A stretch of 64,000 nucleotides of DNA. Source: Eleusine coracana subsp. coracana. Its lineage: Eukaryota > Streptophyta > Magnoliopsida > Poales > Poaceae. The translations under genes and the position numbers were made by a program. The notes under the pieces are model-generated. The model made no database searches and had not been told where the DNA came from. It saw only the letters and a list, made by a program, of their open reading frames with translations. Shown in pieces: positions 33,778-44,494 of this stretch (positions within the stretch are counted from its first letter, which is position 1; each line of letters opens with the position of its first letter). The stretch is from NCBI GenBank assembly GCA_032690845.1, contig CM064433.1:38314658-38378657 (forward strand). The letters are read 5' to 3'.

Positions 33778-34357
33778 AAAATTTCTTAAGGAAAATGAAA
33801 CATACCATCGTTTGGTTTGGTGATTCCATATTATATTAACAAAAACCATAGATGTCGGATTGTGCCCGAATTTACGTGCCAAATTTATGCTCCACTATTA
33901 TGCATTACACAATAAAAACAATGAACTATATCAACTCTGTCATGTTGGATGCTGCATATATTGAGCCACAAGCCATATTAAGGATATCCGGACCTCCTGG
34001 CCCACCTGGGACACAATTTTGTAAGGGTATGTTATTTTTTCTTTTGGCAAAACATGGTATTAACATAATCACACATAGATGTAAGAGCAGTCATCCAGTG
34101 ACTATGAGTGATTGGGTAGACTGATCTTTTTAGATTGACAAAGTTCCCTAACAAAGTCGTTGTTGAAGTACACGCATGCATGTTTTAGTTCATAGACTCA
34201 AATTTTAATGGGCAGGTTCTTCGGTAAGAAACCTCTAATGAAGTAAGTTATAACTATGCTGCGCACATATGGATGTGGAATTTGCATCAATGCAGGAACA
34301 TAATAATGGACGTGATAAAGACTAAGGAAGAGAGATGTATAGACTGAGATGAATGGA

Positions 34358-34374
34358 GAGAGAGAGAGAGAGTC
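34358..34374. repeat. (GA)n microsatellite
   Basis: A short GA/AG run lying within the AT-rich part of the Helitron-like segment. Confidence 0.8.
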
Positions 34375-34560
34375 CAATTTTAAGAGTACAAGAAATTTTG
34401 AATGTCATATAATATAAAAGATAATTTGATATATAATTCCTCCACACCTAAATTTTCTTACCTCATGGTCATATTAAATCAAATATCACCTTAGAATGTT
34501 ACTACTACAAAATATATAACATTAGGTAATATTATATTTCACACATTCTATAGTATCACT

Positions 34561-34592
34561 AGCCCGTGCAGATGCACGGGTTGATAGACTAG
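34561..34592 (+). mobile_element. Helitron-like 3' terminus
   Basis: CCCGTGCAGATGCACGGG forms a hairpin followed by TTGATAGA and CTAG at 34589-34592, then T. This is the expected Helitron 3' end: a GC hairpin a few bases before CTRR, inserted before T. The element would extend to the left, possibly to about 32850, but a 5' TC end could not be fixed. Confidence 0.6.
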
Positions 34593-34675
34593 TTATCTGA
34601 GTTACAAAACTGTGCATGTGGATCCATAAGAGTCGCAAGGGTGCTAATTCCACAGGACAGCGACTCCATAGAAGT

Positions 34676-35085
34676 GTGCAGGAGTACAATGGCACAAGGG
34701 TAGATATAGCGCTAGTGTCAGGTAACTATAGCTGTTCCATAGAAGCGTTTTGGACGGACCTGGAGACTTTTGCAAGTCCTCAGTTTTGTTCTTAAGCTTC
34801 TTCCGTATCTCTCAAGTGCGATGACTCGTTACTTTGCCAGAAAACAAAAATGCAATCTCGTCCAGATAAGTACTACATTCGCCGTGTTTGACCGGTATCA
34901 TGCAGTCTCCTCCCCACTTCAATAGAAAAGGACATACCAAGTACAGTATCAAAGAGTCTGGTCTTTCAATAACTTGAAGAGGTGCAGAGTTGAAAGATTA
35001 CACGATTATTGGAACAGATATATAAGAAAAGAATACAGTGCCATCCTCCGACCAAAACAGGGCTCATCCCAATCCTACGTCAACC
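34676..35085 (+). promoter_or_regulatory. Upstream region and TATA box of LRR pseudogene 1
   Basis: TATATAA at 35019-35025 lies 61 bp before the ATG at 35086. The leader GCAGAGTTGAAAGA...TTATTGGAACA and the tract CCAAAACAGG are shared with LRR pseudogene 2 (39820-39932). Further up, GGAGACTTTTGCAAGTCC and CTCAAGTGCGATG recur at several other places in the cluster. Confidence 0.6.
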
Positions 35086-36515
35086 ATGCCACCAGCAGAC
35101 ACGGCAACGTTGCCCCGCACCCACGCGTGCACTTACCTCCATCTTCTGGTCGTGTTGCTGCCCTGCTGCGGCCTCCATGCGGCGCTGCCCCAACTAGCCG
35201 AGGAGGCGCGGCTTCTGCTCCAGATCAAGAGTGTGTGGGGCGACCCGCCGGTTCTGGCGTCGTGGAACGTCTCGGCCACGGCCGCACACTGCAGGTGGCC
35301 CTACGTGCGGTGCAACAAAGCCGGGCACGTCTCAGGCCTCTTCCTCGCCAACACCAAAATCTCCGGCCCATTCCCAGGCAGTACAATCGCCAGCCTCTCT
35401 GGCCTCAGGCACATCGATGTCTTCAACAACAGTATCGCCGACGTGTTCCCGACATTGCTGTACCGCTGCCGTTCGCTGCAGTACCTCAACCTGTCTTATA
35501 ACCTCTTCAATGGGGAGCTCCCGGCTAACATCGGCCACGGTCTCGCTGCAAGCCTCACCACGCTGGACCTCAGTGGCACCATCCCGGCATCACTCTCTAG
35601 GCTCCAGAATCTCAAGTTTCTCGCGCTAGACAACAACCTTTTTGTAGGTTGTATTCCGGCGAAGCTCGGCGAGCTGACGAGCCTCCAGGCTATGTATCTA
35701 GGGGACAATTCATTCGATGCTGGCGAGCTTCCGCCATCCTTCGGGAAGCTTGCCAACCTGAGCACCCTCGATGCGCAGAATTGCAACCTTGTGGGAAGCA
35801 TACCTCCGGGGATTTGGACACTCGAGAAACTACAAGAATTAATTCTATACAAAAACAAGCTCACAGGCAACGTACTGATGGATGGCTTTGCAGCTATGAG
35901 CTTGAAACGGATAGACCTTGCGGATAATAATCTCTCGGGAACCATCCCTGGCATTTTCGGGCATTTGGAGAACCTCTGTGTATTAGAGCTCTACAAAAAC
36001 AACTTCTCTGGAGAAATACCGACGAGCATCGGCTGGTTGCCATCACTGCAGGTATTGATTGTAGGCACTAACAGGTTGAACAGCACGCTACCATCAGAGC
36101 TCGGGAAGCACACTTCGGCCCTAAAATATGTTGCGGTCGATGACAACGAGCTCACCGGCGTGATTCCGGAGGGTTTGTGTGACAGAAGCCGACTGCAGTA
36201 CTTCATAGCCTCAGGCAACCAACTGAACGGTTCCATCCCAGCAGGCCTTGCCAACTGCGCCACTCTGAAAGTGCTGGTGCTAGATAGTAACCAGCTGTCA
36301 GGACAGATTCCCCAGGCCATAATATGGACTGTGCTCACGATTTTTACTGCGAGTAACAACCTGTTTTCCGGTGAGATACCAGCGAGTCTTGTGAGCAGCA
36401 TGCCGCTAGTGCAGAAGTTGAACCTCTCCGGTAATCAACTATCCGGCTGGATCGCTTAGGACTGTTGCAAATGTAAGGAAGCTGATGCATATGTATATAA
36501 GCAACAAGCAGCTCA
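35086..36515 (+). pseudogene. LRR receptor kinase ectodomain, pseudogene 1
   Basis: The ATG at 35086 gives a signal peptide (YLHLLVVLLPCCGLHA), an LRRNT-type cap (EARLLLQIKSVWGDPPVLASW, with CRWPYVRC) and about a dozen plant LRRs of the GxIPxxLxxLxxLxxLxLxxN type, as in the HSL1/subfamily XI receptor kinases. The open frame stops at TAG 36457-36459 after 457 residues. Shifting frame just past it continues the homology (LRTVANVRKLMHMYISNKQLT) to about 36512, so a frameshift ended it. Relative to pseudogene 2 it lacks about 8 residues near TTLDLSGTIP and one whole LRR before GSIPPGIW. No transmembrane segment or kinase remains; a CACTA-like end follows at 36516. It could still express a secreted LRR protein. 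Confidence 0.8.
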
Positions 36516-37239
36516 CACTACCACAAAATGGGTTTTTAACGGCGGACCAAAATGCACTGTAGCAGCGGGCTAACCAACCCGTCGTTACTGTTTCGCAGCT
36601 AAAAATATTATTTGTTACGACGGGTGTTCTGTGAGACAAACAAACCACCATTGGAACATCTATTGTAGTGACGGATACCAATGTCACCCACCGCTACAAA
36701 TTAATATAAAAAAAATCTCAAACCCTAGCTGCCTCGCGATGCACCGCCGCCTCTACCGGCTGAATCCACCAGCCCACAGCAAGCACGCGACGAGCCTATG
36801 ACGCGTCGCCACCTCTCCCGGCCAGATCTGTCAGCCCGGTATTCAGAAACCCATACAACTTTCAGGAAGGCCTTTCACAACGCGTCATGTGTGAGACGTC
36901 TACCCAGATGCCTCCTCCAGGCAGCACCTTTTGCCCGCCGGATGCCGACCGGTCGGTGACGATGTCATTTGTCACGTGGGAGGCAAAGGAGTTGAGTGGA
37001 TGTGTCTCACCTTAGTGATTTGGGACATATAAATATCACATTTCATGTTGCATAACGGCCAATATGAACAAATAATAAATTTCTGTCAATTAAAATTTTG
37101 ATCTATCTTACAAAGCACTTCCTACATAGATATATGATCACCAAACACGCTTGACTACCAATCGAGCTTTAATCTACGTTGTAGCAATGAAATGAGCAAC
37201 ATTACCACTTGGAATTTTTCAGAGAAAATATTATGTCCC
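36516..37239. mobile_element. CACTA-like end truncating LRR pseudogene 1
   Basis: CACTACCACAAAATGGG begins exactly where LRR homology stops. The following ACGGCGG, CCGTCGTTAC, ACGACGGG and GTGACGG words are typical subterminal repeats of CACTA elements. No matching right terminus was found, so the extent is uncertain. 36720-37190 is anonymous. Confidence 0.5.
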
Positions 37240-37640
37240 CCATCGAACGAGGTGGATGGACCCTGTACCTTGCTCCAAACTCAACCAAGAGTCATTGACC
37301 TCTTTGCACATGAACTACGGTCTCTACCCCGCCACAAGGGCGGCCTGATGCTTGACTCTAAGAGAGGCTCAGAGAGTACAATGGCCTCACGATATATTTA
37401 GGGACTTCACGCTAACCTCTGAGTGCCTACTACCTGGCACGTGTTTGACGGATCGGAGACATTCCCCAAGTTTTCTGTTCCGTTCTAAGCTGTTTTCACA
37501 TCTTTCCAGTGCAAAACAGAGCTTGCAAGATTCTATCCAAAAACTAGCTAATACATATATGCATGCATGATTCGTTCGGTGGTGTCGTGTTTAGGACTAC
37601 ATTATTCTGCATGTTTGACGGGCATCGTGTTGTTCCCACT
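37240..37640. repeat. LRR gene promoter/leader remnant
   Basis: Contains GACCCTGTACCTTGCTCCAAAC (shared with 39215 and 41550), GAGTACAATGGCCT, CGTGTTTGACGGAT.GGAGAC and GTGCAAAACAGA.CTTGCAAGATTCTA (shared in order with 41636-41820), and TGTTTGACGGGCATCGTG (shared with 39410). No coding sequence is attached, so this marks a lost copy or a duplicated upstream region. Confidence 0.6.
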
Positions 37641-38799
37641 TCCGTAGAGCTGAAACACTACTGGATACGACGCCTCAAGCCTCCACAGGGTCAGAAATGG
37701 CTAATCTTAGGTGATTCCATACCTTCACTTGGTTCTCAACTTTGCACACGTATACATAAACTCGCTGGTGCGTTCATATTTTAGTTATATATAGGTCGCA
37801 TTTCTTCTTGCATTCATTCACAAACTTCTCTTCAAATTGGTCACTCAAAAGAAAAATTAGTTCATTTCGTGACATGTTTTATTTTGGGTGTGTGCATGAC
37901 ATATAGATAAAATGCATAGCATAGCTGATGTCACAGAAATACTGTTTGGAACAAGCCGACCAAAGCAGCGCAGTATACTTTTTGTTTATGGCCACATAAT
38001 ACAACTCTTTATCCAAAAGCTTATGCGGCCAAGAGACGTTAAAATCTATTGAAAAATTATGGAAAACTGTTGAAAAATTATGCCATGATGTTCAGTAAAT
38101 GTGACATTCAACTCTGATGCAGAAAATGGGTCTTCAGAACACAAGTCATTTGCTGAATCTGAAAGTCAAAAAGCCTGCTTAGAAAAGATCACTGGTACCT
38201 GTGATATAGACAGCCGAGTCTTTATGTGTAACGGGTAGAATTCGTCTGTTTTTTTTTTTTTTCAAAAGTTAACTTTGGCCATTGAGTTTACACGCAAATA
38301 AGTTGCATTTCTTCACTGAAGTTGACGAATCTGAGATAGACGTGGCTTTTCTGAAGAAGAATCCAACCGAGACCTTGGAAGCAGTCAACCACGATGTATC
38401 AGTTCACTCCGAACGAAAGTGGTTCTCAAACTTTGCCTCTCTTCAAAAGTGTTAGACCAACGATTGAATCCAGCGTTCTTTTTAATTGGTGGGAGGAAAA
38501 GTGTTTTGTAAATGTGACTAATGAAAAGACATATATGTCCAAAAGATGGATGTTATCATCTAAACTGACGTGACCTTCAATTCATTCAACTACCGTGCGA
38601 GTCATCTGACAAATCATTACTGTACGTAGATTTCTCCACTTTGTCACAAAGAAAGCGAGTACTAGTGTGCATGTTTTTTTTTCTTGTTTTTACGAATAAC
38701 AGGAATATGGGGGCAAGCACCAACTCGTTGTATTTATTAATAGCTAGTTAGCTGCAGTTGTTCACAGAAAACAAAATAAAAGAACCAATATTACAGTTG
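37641..38799. other. No gene recognised
   Basis: AT-rich with short frames. A T-run followed by ACGAATAACAGGAATATGGGGGC and TTGTATTTATTAATAG near 38690-38750 resembles the 3' part of a common grass short retroelement, also seen in another form at 54817-54861. Confidence 0.35.
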
Positions 38800-39042
38800 G
38801 ACGGACTCGGAGACTTTTCCAAGTCCTGCTTGGTTTGGTTCTATGCTTCCTCCACATCTTTCAAAGTGGGATGGACAGAAGTCTAGCACAGTCAGCATGT
38901 ATCCAAACACAAGGATTCGTTAATAGGCGTACGCGCGCGTGTTTAGGACTCCATTCGCCGTCTTTGATGACTGGCTGCGTGCTGTGTTCCCACTTCTGCT
39001 TGGGGGAAGCGTGTCAACCACACCACCAGCCAGGCCGGAGAC

Positions 39043-39151
39043 ATGACTACGCCACGCCGAGCTTCCCTGCTGGGGCCTCCAGGCGTCGCAGCCACAACCA
39101 GTGGACGAAGCACGGCTGTTGCTCCACATCAAGAGCGCGTGGGGCGACCCT
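39043..39151 (+). pseudogene. LRR receptor scrap 3, gene body deleted
   Basis: From the ATG at 39043 the sequence follows the LRR gene start, and one frame reads QPQPVDEARLLLHIKSAWGDP, the cap region of pseudogene 2. It stops abruptly at 39151 and continues as TTATTATTATCCTCTCAGCCGAATG, which elsewhere (41498-41522) lies just past the end of pseudogene 2. The simplest reading is deletion of almost the whole gene body, leaving start and downstream sequence joined. Confidence 0.7.
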
Positions 39152-39932
39152 GTCAGTTATTATTATCCTCTCAGCCGAATGAATTCTTAACAGTCAAGTA
39201 AGTGGTAGACGGACCTGTACCTTGCTCCAAACAGAACCGAGGTCGTCCCCTCTTCCCGCGTCAACCACGGCGCCAGCGCAGACCCACACCGCGTCAACCA
39301 CGGTACTACAATGAGTGTTTGACGGCGCTTAGCTAGTACGTGTACATATGCATGGAAGATTTGTTAACTGGTGACTGGTGTCGTGTTCAGGACGTTATTA
39401 TTTCGCGTGTTTGACGGGCGTCGTGCTGTTCCCACTCCGCAGAACTCTATAATGAGTTTGGTCTTTCTCTGATTTAATGAGAGCCGCGTCCAAACACTAG
39501 ATTAAAGAGAGCTCGAGATAGAGCGTTCAAAACACACCGTGCTCTGCTCGAAAGCGTTTAACCATAGTATAGCGTGGCAGACTCACACAGGACGTCACCA
39601 GACCGACCGGAGCGTTTTGGACGGACCTGATGAAGACCTTCGGAAGTCGTCGATTTTGTTGGTACTCCACTCGCCGTGTCTGGTGAGCCGCATCATCGTT
39701 GGGACCAGTACTCCACTCGCCGTGTTTCACCCGCATCATCATGCGGTGTCCCTATTTTTGTGGAGAAGAACCTATTAGCTAGTATCTGAGAGTCTGGTCG
39801 TTCAATAATATTTGATGGGGAGCAGAGTTGAAAGACTAGTCGGTTATTGGAACATATAGATATATATACTGTACCAGGCTACAAACAAAACCGGCCTCCT
39901 CCCGCTCCCGCCACACCAGGCCGCCGGTAGAC
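39152..39932. promoter_or_regulatory. Downstream remnant of copy 3 and upstream region of LRR pseudogene 2
   Basis: 39152-39300 repeats 41495-41615, including GAGGTCGTCCCCTCTTCC and GCGTCAACCACGGCG. 39400-39760 has two copies of TACTCCACTCGCCGTGT. TATATATA at 39861-39868 lies 65-72 bp before the ATG at 39933, and the leader resembles that of pseudogene 1. Confidence 0.55.
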
Positions 39933-41477
39933 ATGGCAATGCTTCGTCGCAAGTACGCACGAGCTTACCTCCACCTGCTAGTACTCGTGTTGCTGCCCTG
40001 CTGCGGATTTCAGCGCTGCTGCGAGGCAACGCAGTCCAAACCGGTGGATGAGGCGCGGCTGCTGCTCCAGATCAAGAGCGCGTGGGGCGACCCGCCGGTG
40101 CTGCTGGCATGGAACGCTACGGCATCGGCCGCACTCTGCGGGTGGCCCTACGTGCGCTGCAACAGAGCCGGGCGCGTCTCCGGCCTCTACCTCGCTGATG
40201 TCAACGTCTCCGGCCCGTTCCCAGATGCCATCGCCACCCTCTCCCGCCTCAGGCACCTCGACCTCTGGAACAACAGCATCGCTGGCGTGTTCCCGACCTC
40301 GCTGTACCGCTGCCGTTCTCTGAAGTACCTCGACCTGTCCATGAACCACTTCATCGGGGAGCTCCCGGCTGACATCGGCCTTGGTCTATCAGAAAGCCTG
40401 ACCACGCTGTACCTCACCAGAAACAGGTTCAACGGCACCATCCCGCATTCGCTCTCCAGGCTCCATAACCTTCGGTTTCTCGGGCTGGACAGCAACTTCT
40501 TCGTCGGCACCATCCCAGCAGAGCTCGGCGAGCTGACAAGCCTCCAGGAGCTGTACCTTGGGGACAATTCATTCGCTGCTGGCGAGCTTCCTGCATCCTT
40601 CAGCAAGCTGACCAACCTGACTATCCTCGACGTGTGGAGCTGCAACCTTGTCGGAGATTTTCCGACCTTTCTAGTGCAGATGCCGGAGCTGGAGATTCTG
40701 GACCTCGCCAACAACTCGTTGACCGGAAGCATACCTCCGGGGATTTGGAGACTCAACAAGCTGCAATATTTGTATTTGTCCGACAACAACTTCTCTGGTG
40801 AAATACCGGCGAGCATTGCCAGGTTGCCATCACTGACGGATTTGGACCTGGGTAACAACAGGTTCAATGGCACGCTTCCACCAGAGCTCGGGAAGCACTC
40901 TTTAGGCCTGAAATATGTTTCAGTGGATAACAACGACTTCTCTGGTGAAATACCGGCGAGCATTGCCAGGTTGCCATCACTGACTTATTTGCAGCTGGGT
41001 AACAACTGCTTTAATGGCACGCTTCCACCAGAGCTCGGGAAGCACTCTTTGGACCTGGGTACTGTTTCAGTGGATAACAATGACCTCACTGGAGCGATTC
41101 CAGAGGGGTTATGTACTGGAGGTAATATTTGGTTCTTCACGGCCTCGAGCAACCGATTGAATGGCTCCATACCAGCAGGACTCGCCAACTGCCCCAGTCT
41201 TTCAAAACTGAGGCTGGATAGTAACCAGTTGTCAGGACAAGTCCCCTAGATGTTGATGTCGACTATGTTCAAGGTGTTTACCGCAAGTAATATCCAGTTT
41301 TCCGGCGAAATACCAGTGAATCATGTCAACAGCATGCCACTGCTGTACAAGTTTATCCTCTCCGGTAACGAGCTGTTTGGATGGATCCCGGCTCTGGGAG
41401 CGTTGCTAATTAACCTAAGGCAGTTAATGCACTCTGTTTCATGTTCACCTAGGAGTCTAGGACCAGTTCACCATTAG
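39933..41477 (+). pseudogene. LRR receptor kinase ectodomain, pseudogene 2
   Basis: The ATG at 39933 begins a signal peptide (YLHLLVLVLLPCCGFQ), then EARLLLQIKSAWGDPPVLLAW with CGWPYVRC and about 15 LRRs, clearly paralogous to pseudogene 1 and to the HSL1-type receptor kinases. TAG at 41247-41249 stops the frame after 438 residues (LSGQVP). The same frame stays open after it to 41475-41477 and keeps homology (FTASNIQFSGEIP, LSGNELFGWIPALGAL) before losing it. There is no transmembrane or kinase region downstream. A 147-bp in-frame internal duplication is noted separately. The kinase half may never have been included in this copy or was lost. Confidence 0.82.
40791..41084 (+). repeat. 147-bp in-frame duplication of two LRRs
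   Basis: TTCTCTGGTGAAATACCGGC starts at 40791 and again at 40938. The units encode FSGEIPASIARLPSLT..L.LGNN.FNGTLPPELGKHSL (49 codons each) and are nearly identical at base level. Pseudogene 1 has a single version, so this is a recent local expansion. Confidence 0.9.
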
Positions 41478-41488
41478 TATGATTTTGC

Positions 41489-41825
41489 ATCTGTGAGTTA
41501 TTATTATCCTCTCAGCCGAATGCATTATTAACAGTCAACGGAAGTGGTGGACTGACCTGTACCTTTCATCCAAACAAAACCGAGGTCGTCCCCTCTTCCC
41601 GCGTCAACCACGGCGTTACAGTGAGTGGCTCCGGGAGTACAATGGCCTAACTATAGAGTTAGCGACATAGCGCTAACCTCTGGATCCTAGCCGCCCTATG
41701 ATATGTGTTTGACGGACCCGGAGACTTCCGAGCAAGCCCTCCTGTGCTTCGTTCTAAACTGCGTTCACATCTTTTCGCGTGCAAAACAGACCATGCAAGA
41801 TTCTAACCAAAGTACCTCGACTCCA
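41489..41825. repeat. LRR downstream and promoter-like remnant
   Basis: Contains in order TTATTATTATCCTCTCAGCCG, the leader-like CCTGTACCTTTC...CAAACAAAACCGAGG and CGTCAACCACGGCG, GAGTACAATGGCCTAAC, and GTTTGACGGACCCGGAGAC. Each block recurs upstream at 39152-39300 or 37330-37570. It looks like the 5' flank of another copy whose gene is absent. Confidence 0.6.
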
Positions 41826-41829
41826 ACTG

Positions 41830-42176
41830 CTCCTCAACACGGACGTCGCTGAAGTTGGAATCCTAATTGGACGCCACGGCCACCCTGGTCTCGCTGAGCG
41901 CTGCAGGTGCCACGGCGTCGAAATCCTCGAGCGTGACGTGCACCGTCTCCGTGGTGGAGACGTTGACACGGAACACGCCCCAGAATCCAACAACCTTGCG
42001 GTGGAAGTAGAGCACGTCCTCGCCGTGGTGTACGAGTGCAGCTGTAGCTCACGGCCTATGCTGGTGACGACAAGGAGCTGCGAGAACACAACATGTGGCG
42101 CCGTGATGTTGAAGACAGCCGATGATGATCTCCGTCGAGGTCGCTGTCGGTTACAATGGTGTAGCTCGGAACTGGG
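41830..42176 (-). pseudogene. Coding-like fragment of unknown protein
   Basis: On the minus strand one frame reads FNITAPHVVFSQLLVVTSIGRELQLHSY, and after a one-base shift the neighbouring frame reads GEDVLYFHRKVVGFWGVF then RVNVSTTETVHVTLEDFDAV and ends at a TAG just past VAVASN. The GC-rich composition and amphipathic beta-like pattern suggest a real ancestral protein. I do not recognise the family. It may be a fragment captured by the neighbouring Helitron-like element. Confidence 0.35.
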
Positions 42177-42305
42177 AAAAAAATTTCGACGAAATTTCAC
42201 CGATATATCTGAAATATCATATTTATTGGTGAGATCCGATATAATTCTTATCACCAAAATTTTATCATTAACTGTGTTTATTTAACGAAAACTATTTTGA
42301 TTATA

Positions 42306-42340
42306 CTAGCTCATCAACCTGTGCGCCCGCACGGGCTAGT
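42306..42340 (-). mobile_element. Helitron-like 3' terminus, minus strand
   Basis: Read on the minus strand it gives CCCGTGCGGGCGCACAGG, a hairpin, then TTGATGAG, CTAG and T. The layout and spacer match the terminus at 34561-34592 on the opposite strand, so both likely belong to one family. The element would extend to the right of this point. Confidence 0.55.
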
Positions 42341-44494
42341 AGTTCAGAAGAAAAATGAGTGCGTGAATTTTGTAGCTTTGTCTTTCAAAATTTGCAACTA
42401 TATATGTTACACTACCTGTTTCTTTACTCTTTATATATATTTCATCTTTCCTTTGTTAATCTTCAGAATTGAGTAATAGAATGTGAAATATAAGCTTTGC
42501 TTGTTTATTAGTTATATGTTGTATAATATCACACACCATAACATTGTATGATTTAGTTTGAGCTCAACTTCTATCTTGCTATGTTTTATTATTTTGTAGA
42601 GTCTTCCATAATTATTAAATTGAGCAATCCTAATTGTTGAGCAATGCAAGTAAATGGTGAAGAGATTTTTCTAGTCAATTAAGGGGTTATGCTTGTGTTC
42701 ATGCTAAATTAATTCTGCAGACTTTTTGTTATCAAATTAACATGGTGACACTTGATTACACCTTAAATGAACTGCAGCATGCACCACTCCATCCATGACA
42801 CAATCCGTCAAACAATTGTGACATGCATTTCCACAATCCTACCAACTTCCCAGTTATAATATGAATATTGCTATCTATGTAGCTGCTATAAAATTACCTA
42901 CTAATTCTACTCCAGCAGGATACAATTCAATCTTTGTGACCTGATATATTAATGAGCTATAGAAGCTATGCATGCTGAGTTTTATTCTAAATAAATATTT
43001 ACCTTGTTATTTTATTTTTCCAATGAATAGAACGTGGCCGTTCTGCTCGTTGCAATTGTACATGGGGGTGTCTCGGAGCTGCTTCATGATCTACGGATCA
43101 CATGTATTTCACAGCCACCATGTGCTTTATAGGTGTACTCTCGAGTCAATCGGAATTGATCTGCTAATACATCATCTTCTCTCTCTTCAGATTCTTCCTC
43201 TTGATCAATGTCACTTATCTAACAACATCAACAAATAGATACATGCCACAACACAGTCAGCTGAAGCATCCAGTAATTGGTCGTTGTGATGTTGCTAGCA
43301 ATGCTCTTACCTAGACCATCTGTGTATATTTCCTGTGCCTGTAGGCATCTACGCATAGTCGACCTTCTCAGTCTCCTATTCTTTTGCCTCGGTTTGCATC
43401 CATGAATCAGTTTGTAATTCTTGTCCTTAATTCCTGCACCTGCTCGTGTCAAGGACTATCCAACAGCAACCTTGTTACCTTGATCAGTCATTGCGAACAT
43501 ATAGTCCAATTCCTTTGGCATGAGAAGATGATTGACTCCTTTCACTTGGACACGATGGTAGCTCTCAACATGATGCCATCAATAAACAGCAATCTGCTAA
43601 GGCTAAGATAATTGTCAAGGCCTCGGATTCTTTTGGAGTCCTGATGGATAACCCTGACAGCTTCTGCCTTTTGAAGACAGTGACAGTGCGCTACTCATAG
43701 CCGAGGACGACGTGGCATCAGCATGTTATACACAGCTACATACTCATTGCCCTGTACATGATGAGGTTACCTCGTGCGTCACAACTGCACATACAACGGC
43801 TGCAGCAATTTGTGGAGGACCTGCATAAGTTCACCAAGAGCACTGCCCTTGTGGTATGAACTACCAAGGCTGTTCACTGAGGTTCACCTATGCGTCAGAA
43901 GAAAGAGAGATCTGGAGGTGGATCTTATTTCGTTCTGCTATTGGGTGACAGAATTACTACATATGGTGGTGGCTTCGACGCTATGGATGCCATGAAAGAA
44001 AAGAATATCAAGAGTGGAAGGCCTTTTACTTGACAGAAAAGATATGTACTGTTTGCTTGCTTGGGGAAGGAGAGGACAATAAGCAAACACTAAGGTATTA
44101 AAAATCTCCATGACGCAGCATCAAGGTCCTTGCTCATCAGGGTGCTTGTTAATTGTAGACACTGGCCTCAACTTGAGGTTTTGTTACAAGACATTTGGAG
44201 TGCAGCTTGTGCTGCTTTCGACGTCAAATACTCGAGCACCCTCTGCTCTCCCTGTAGCTATCGTACCATTGCTGGCAACTACTTTTGTCCTTCTCCCAGA
44301 CTCCAGCAGTAACGTACAACCACCCAGCCATGGCATCCAAGGAGAGGGTGGTGATGGCACTGATGATCGTATATTCTAGTTGCAATATCCCTAACGAAAT
44401 CGATCCATCAGCTAAACAATGCGTCAATGTCCAGCAAAGCTAGGCTTCCTTGCCTGCAAAAGTCGATATCCAAGCAGTGTAGACGAATCTGCAA
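42341..44494. other. Probable Helitron body; no gene recognised
   Basis: AT-rich to about 42960, then mixed composition. A minus-strand frame at 43228-43452 contains NYKLIHGCKPRQKNRRLRR, with a possible donor GGTAAGAG after ..TDGLG near 43310, and may be a captured exon. Plus-strand scraps at 43770-44380 have coding-like runs broken by stops. No family could be assigned. Confidence 0.3.

Noticed and set aside
35038..35085. GTG-started N-terminal extension of the LRR frame
   Set aside because: It begins at GTG; the first ATG in frame is 35086, followed directly by the signal peptide.
41779..42285. 168-codon plus-strand frame
   Set aside because: It is the shadow of a minus-strand coding-like fragment and runs into AT-rich repeat.
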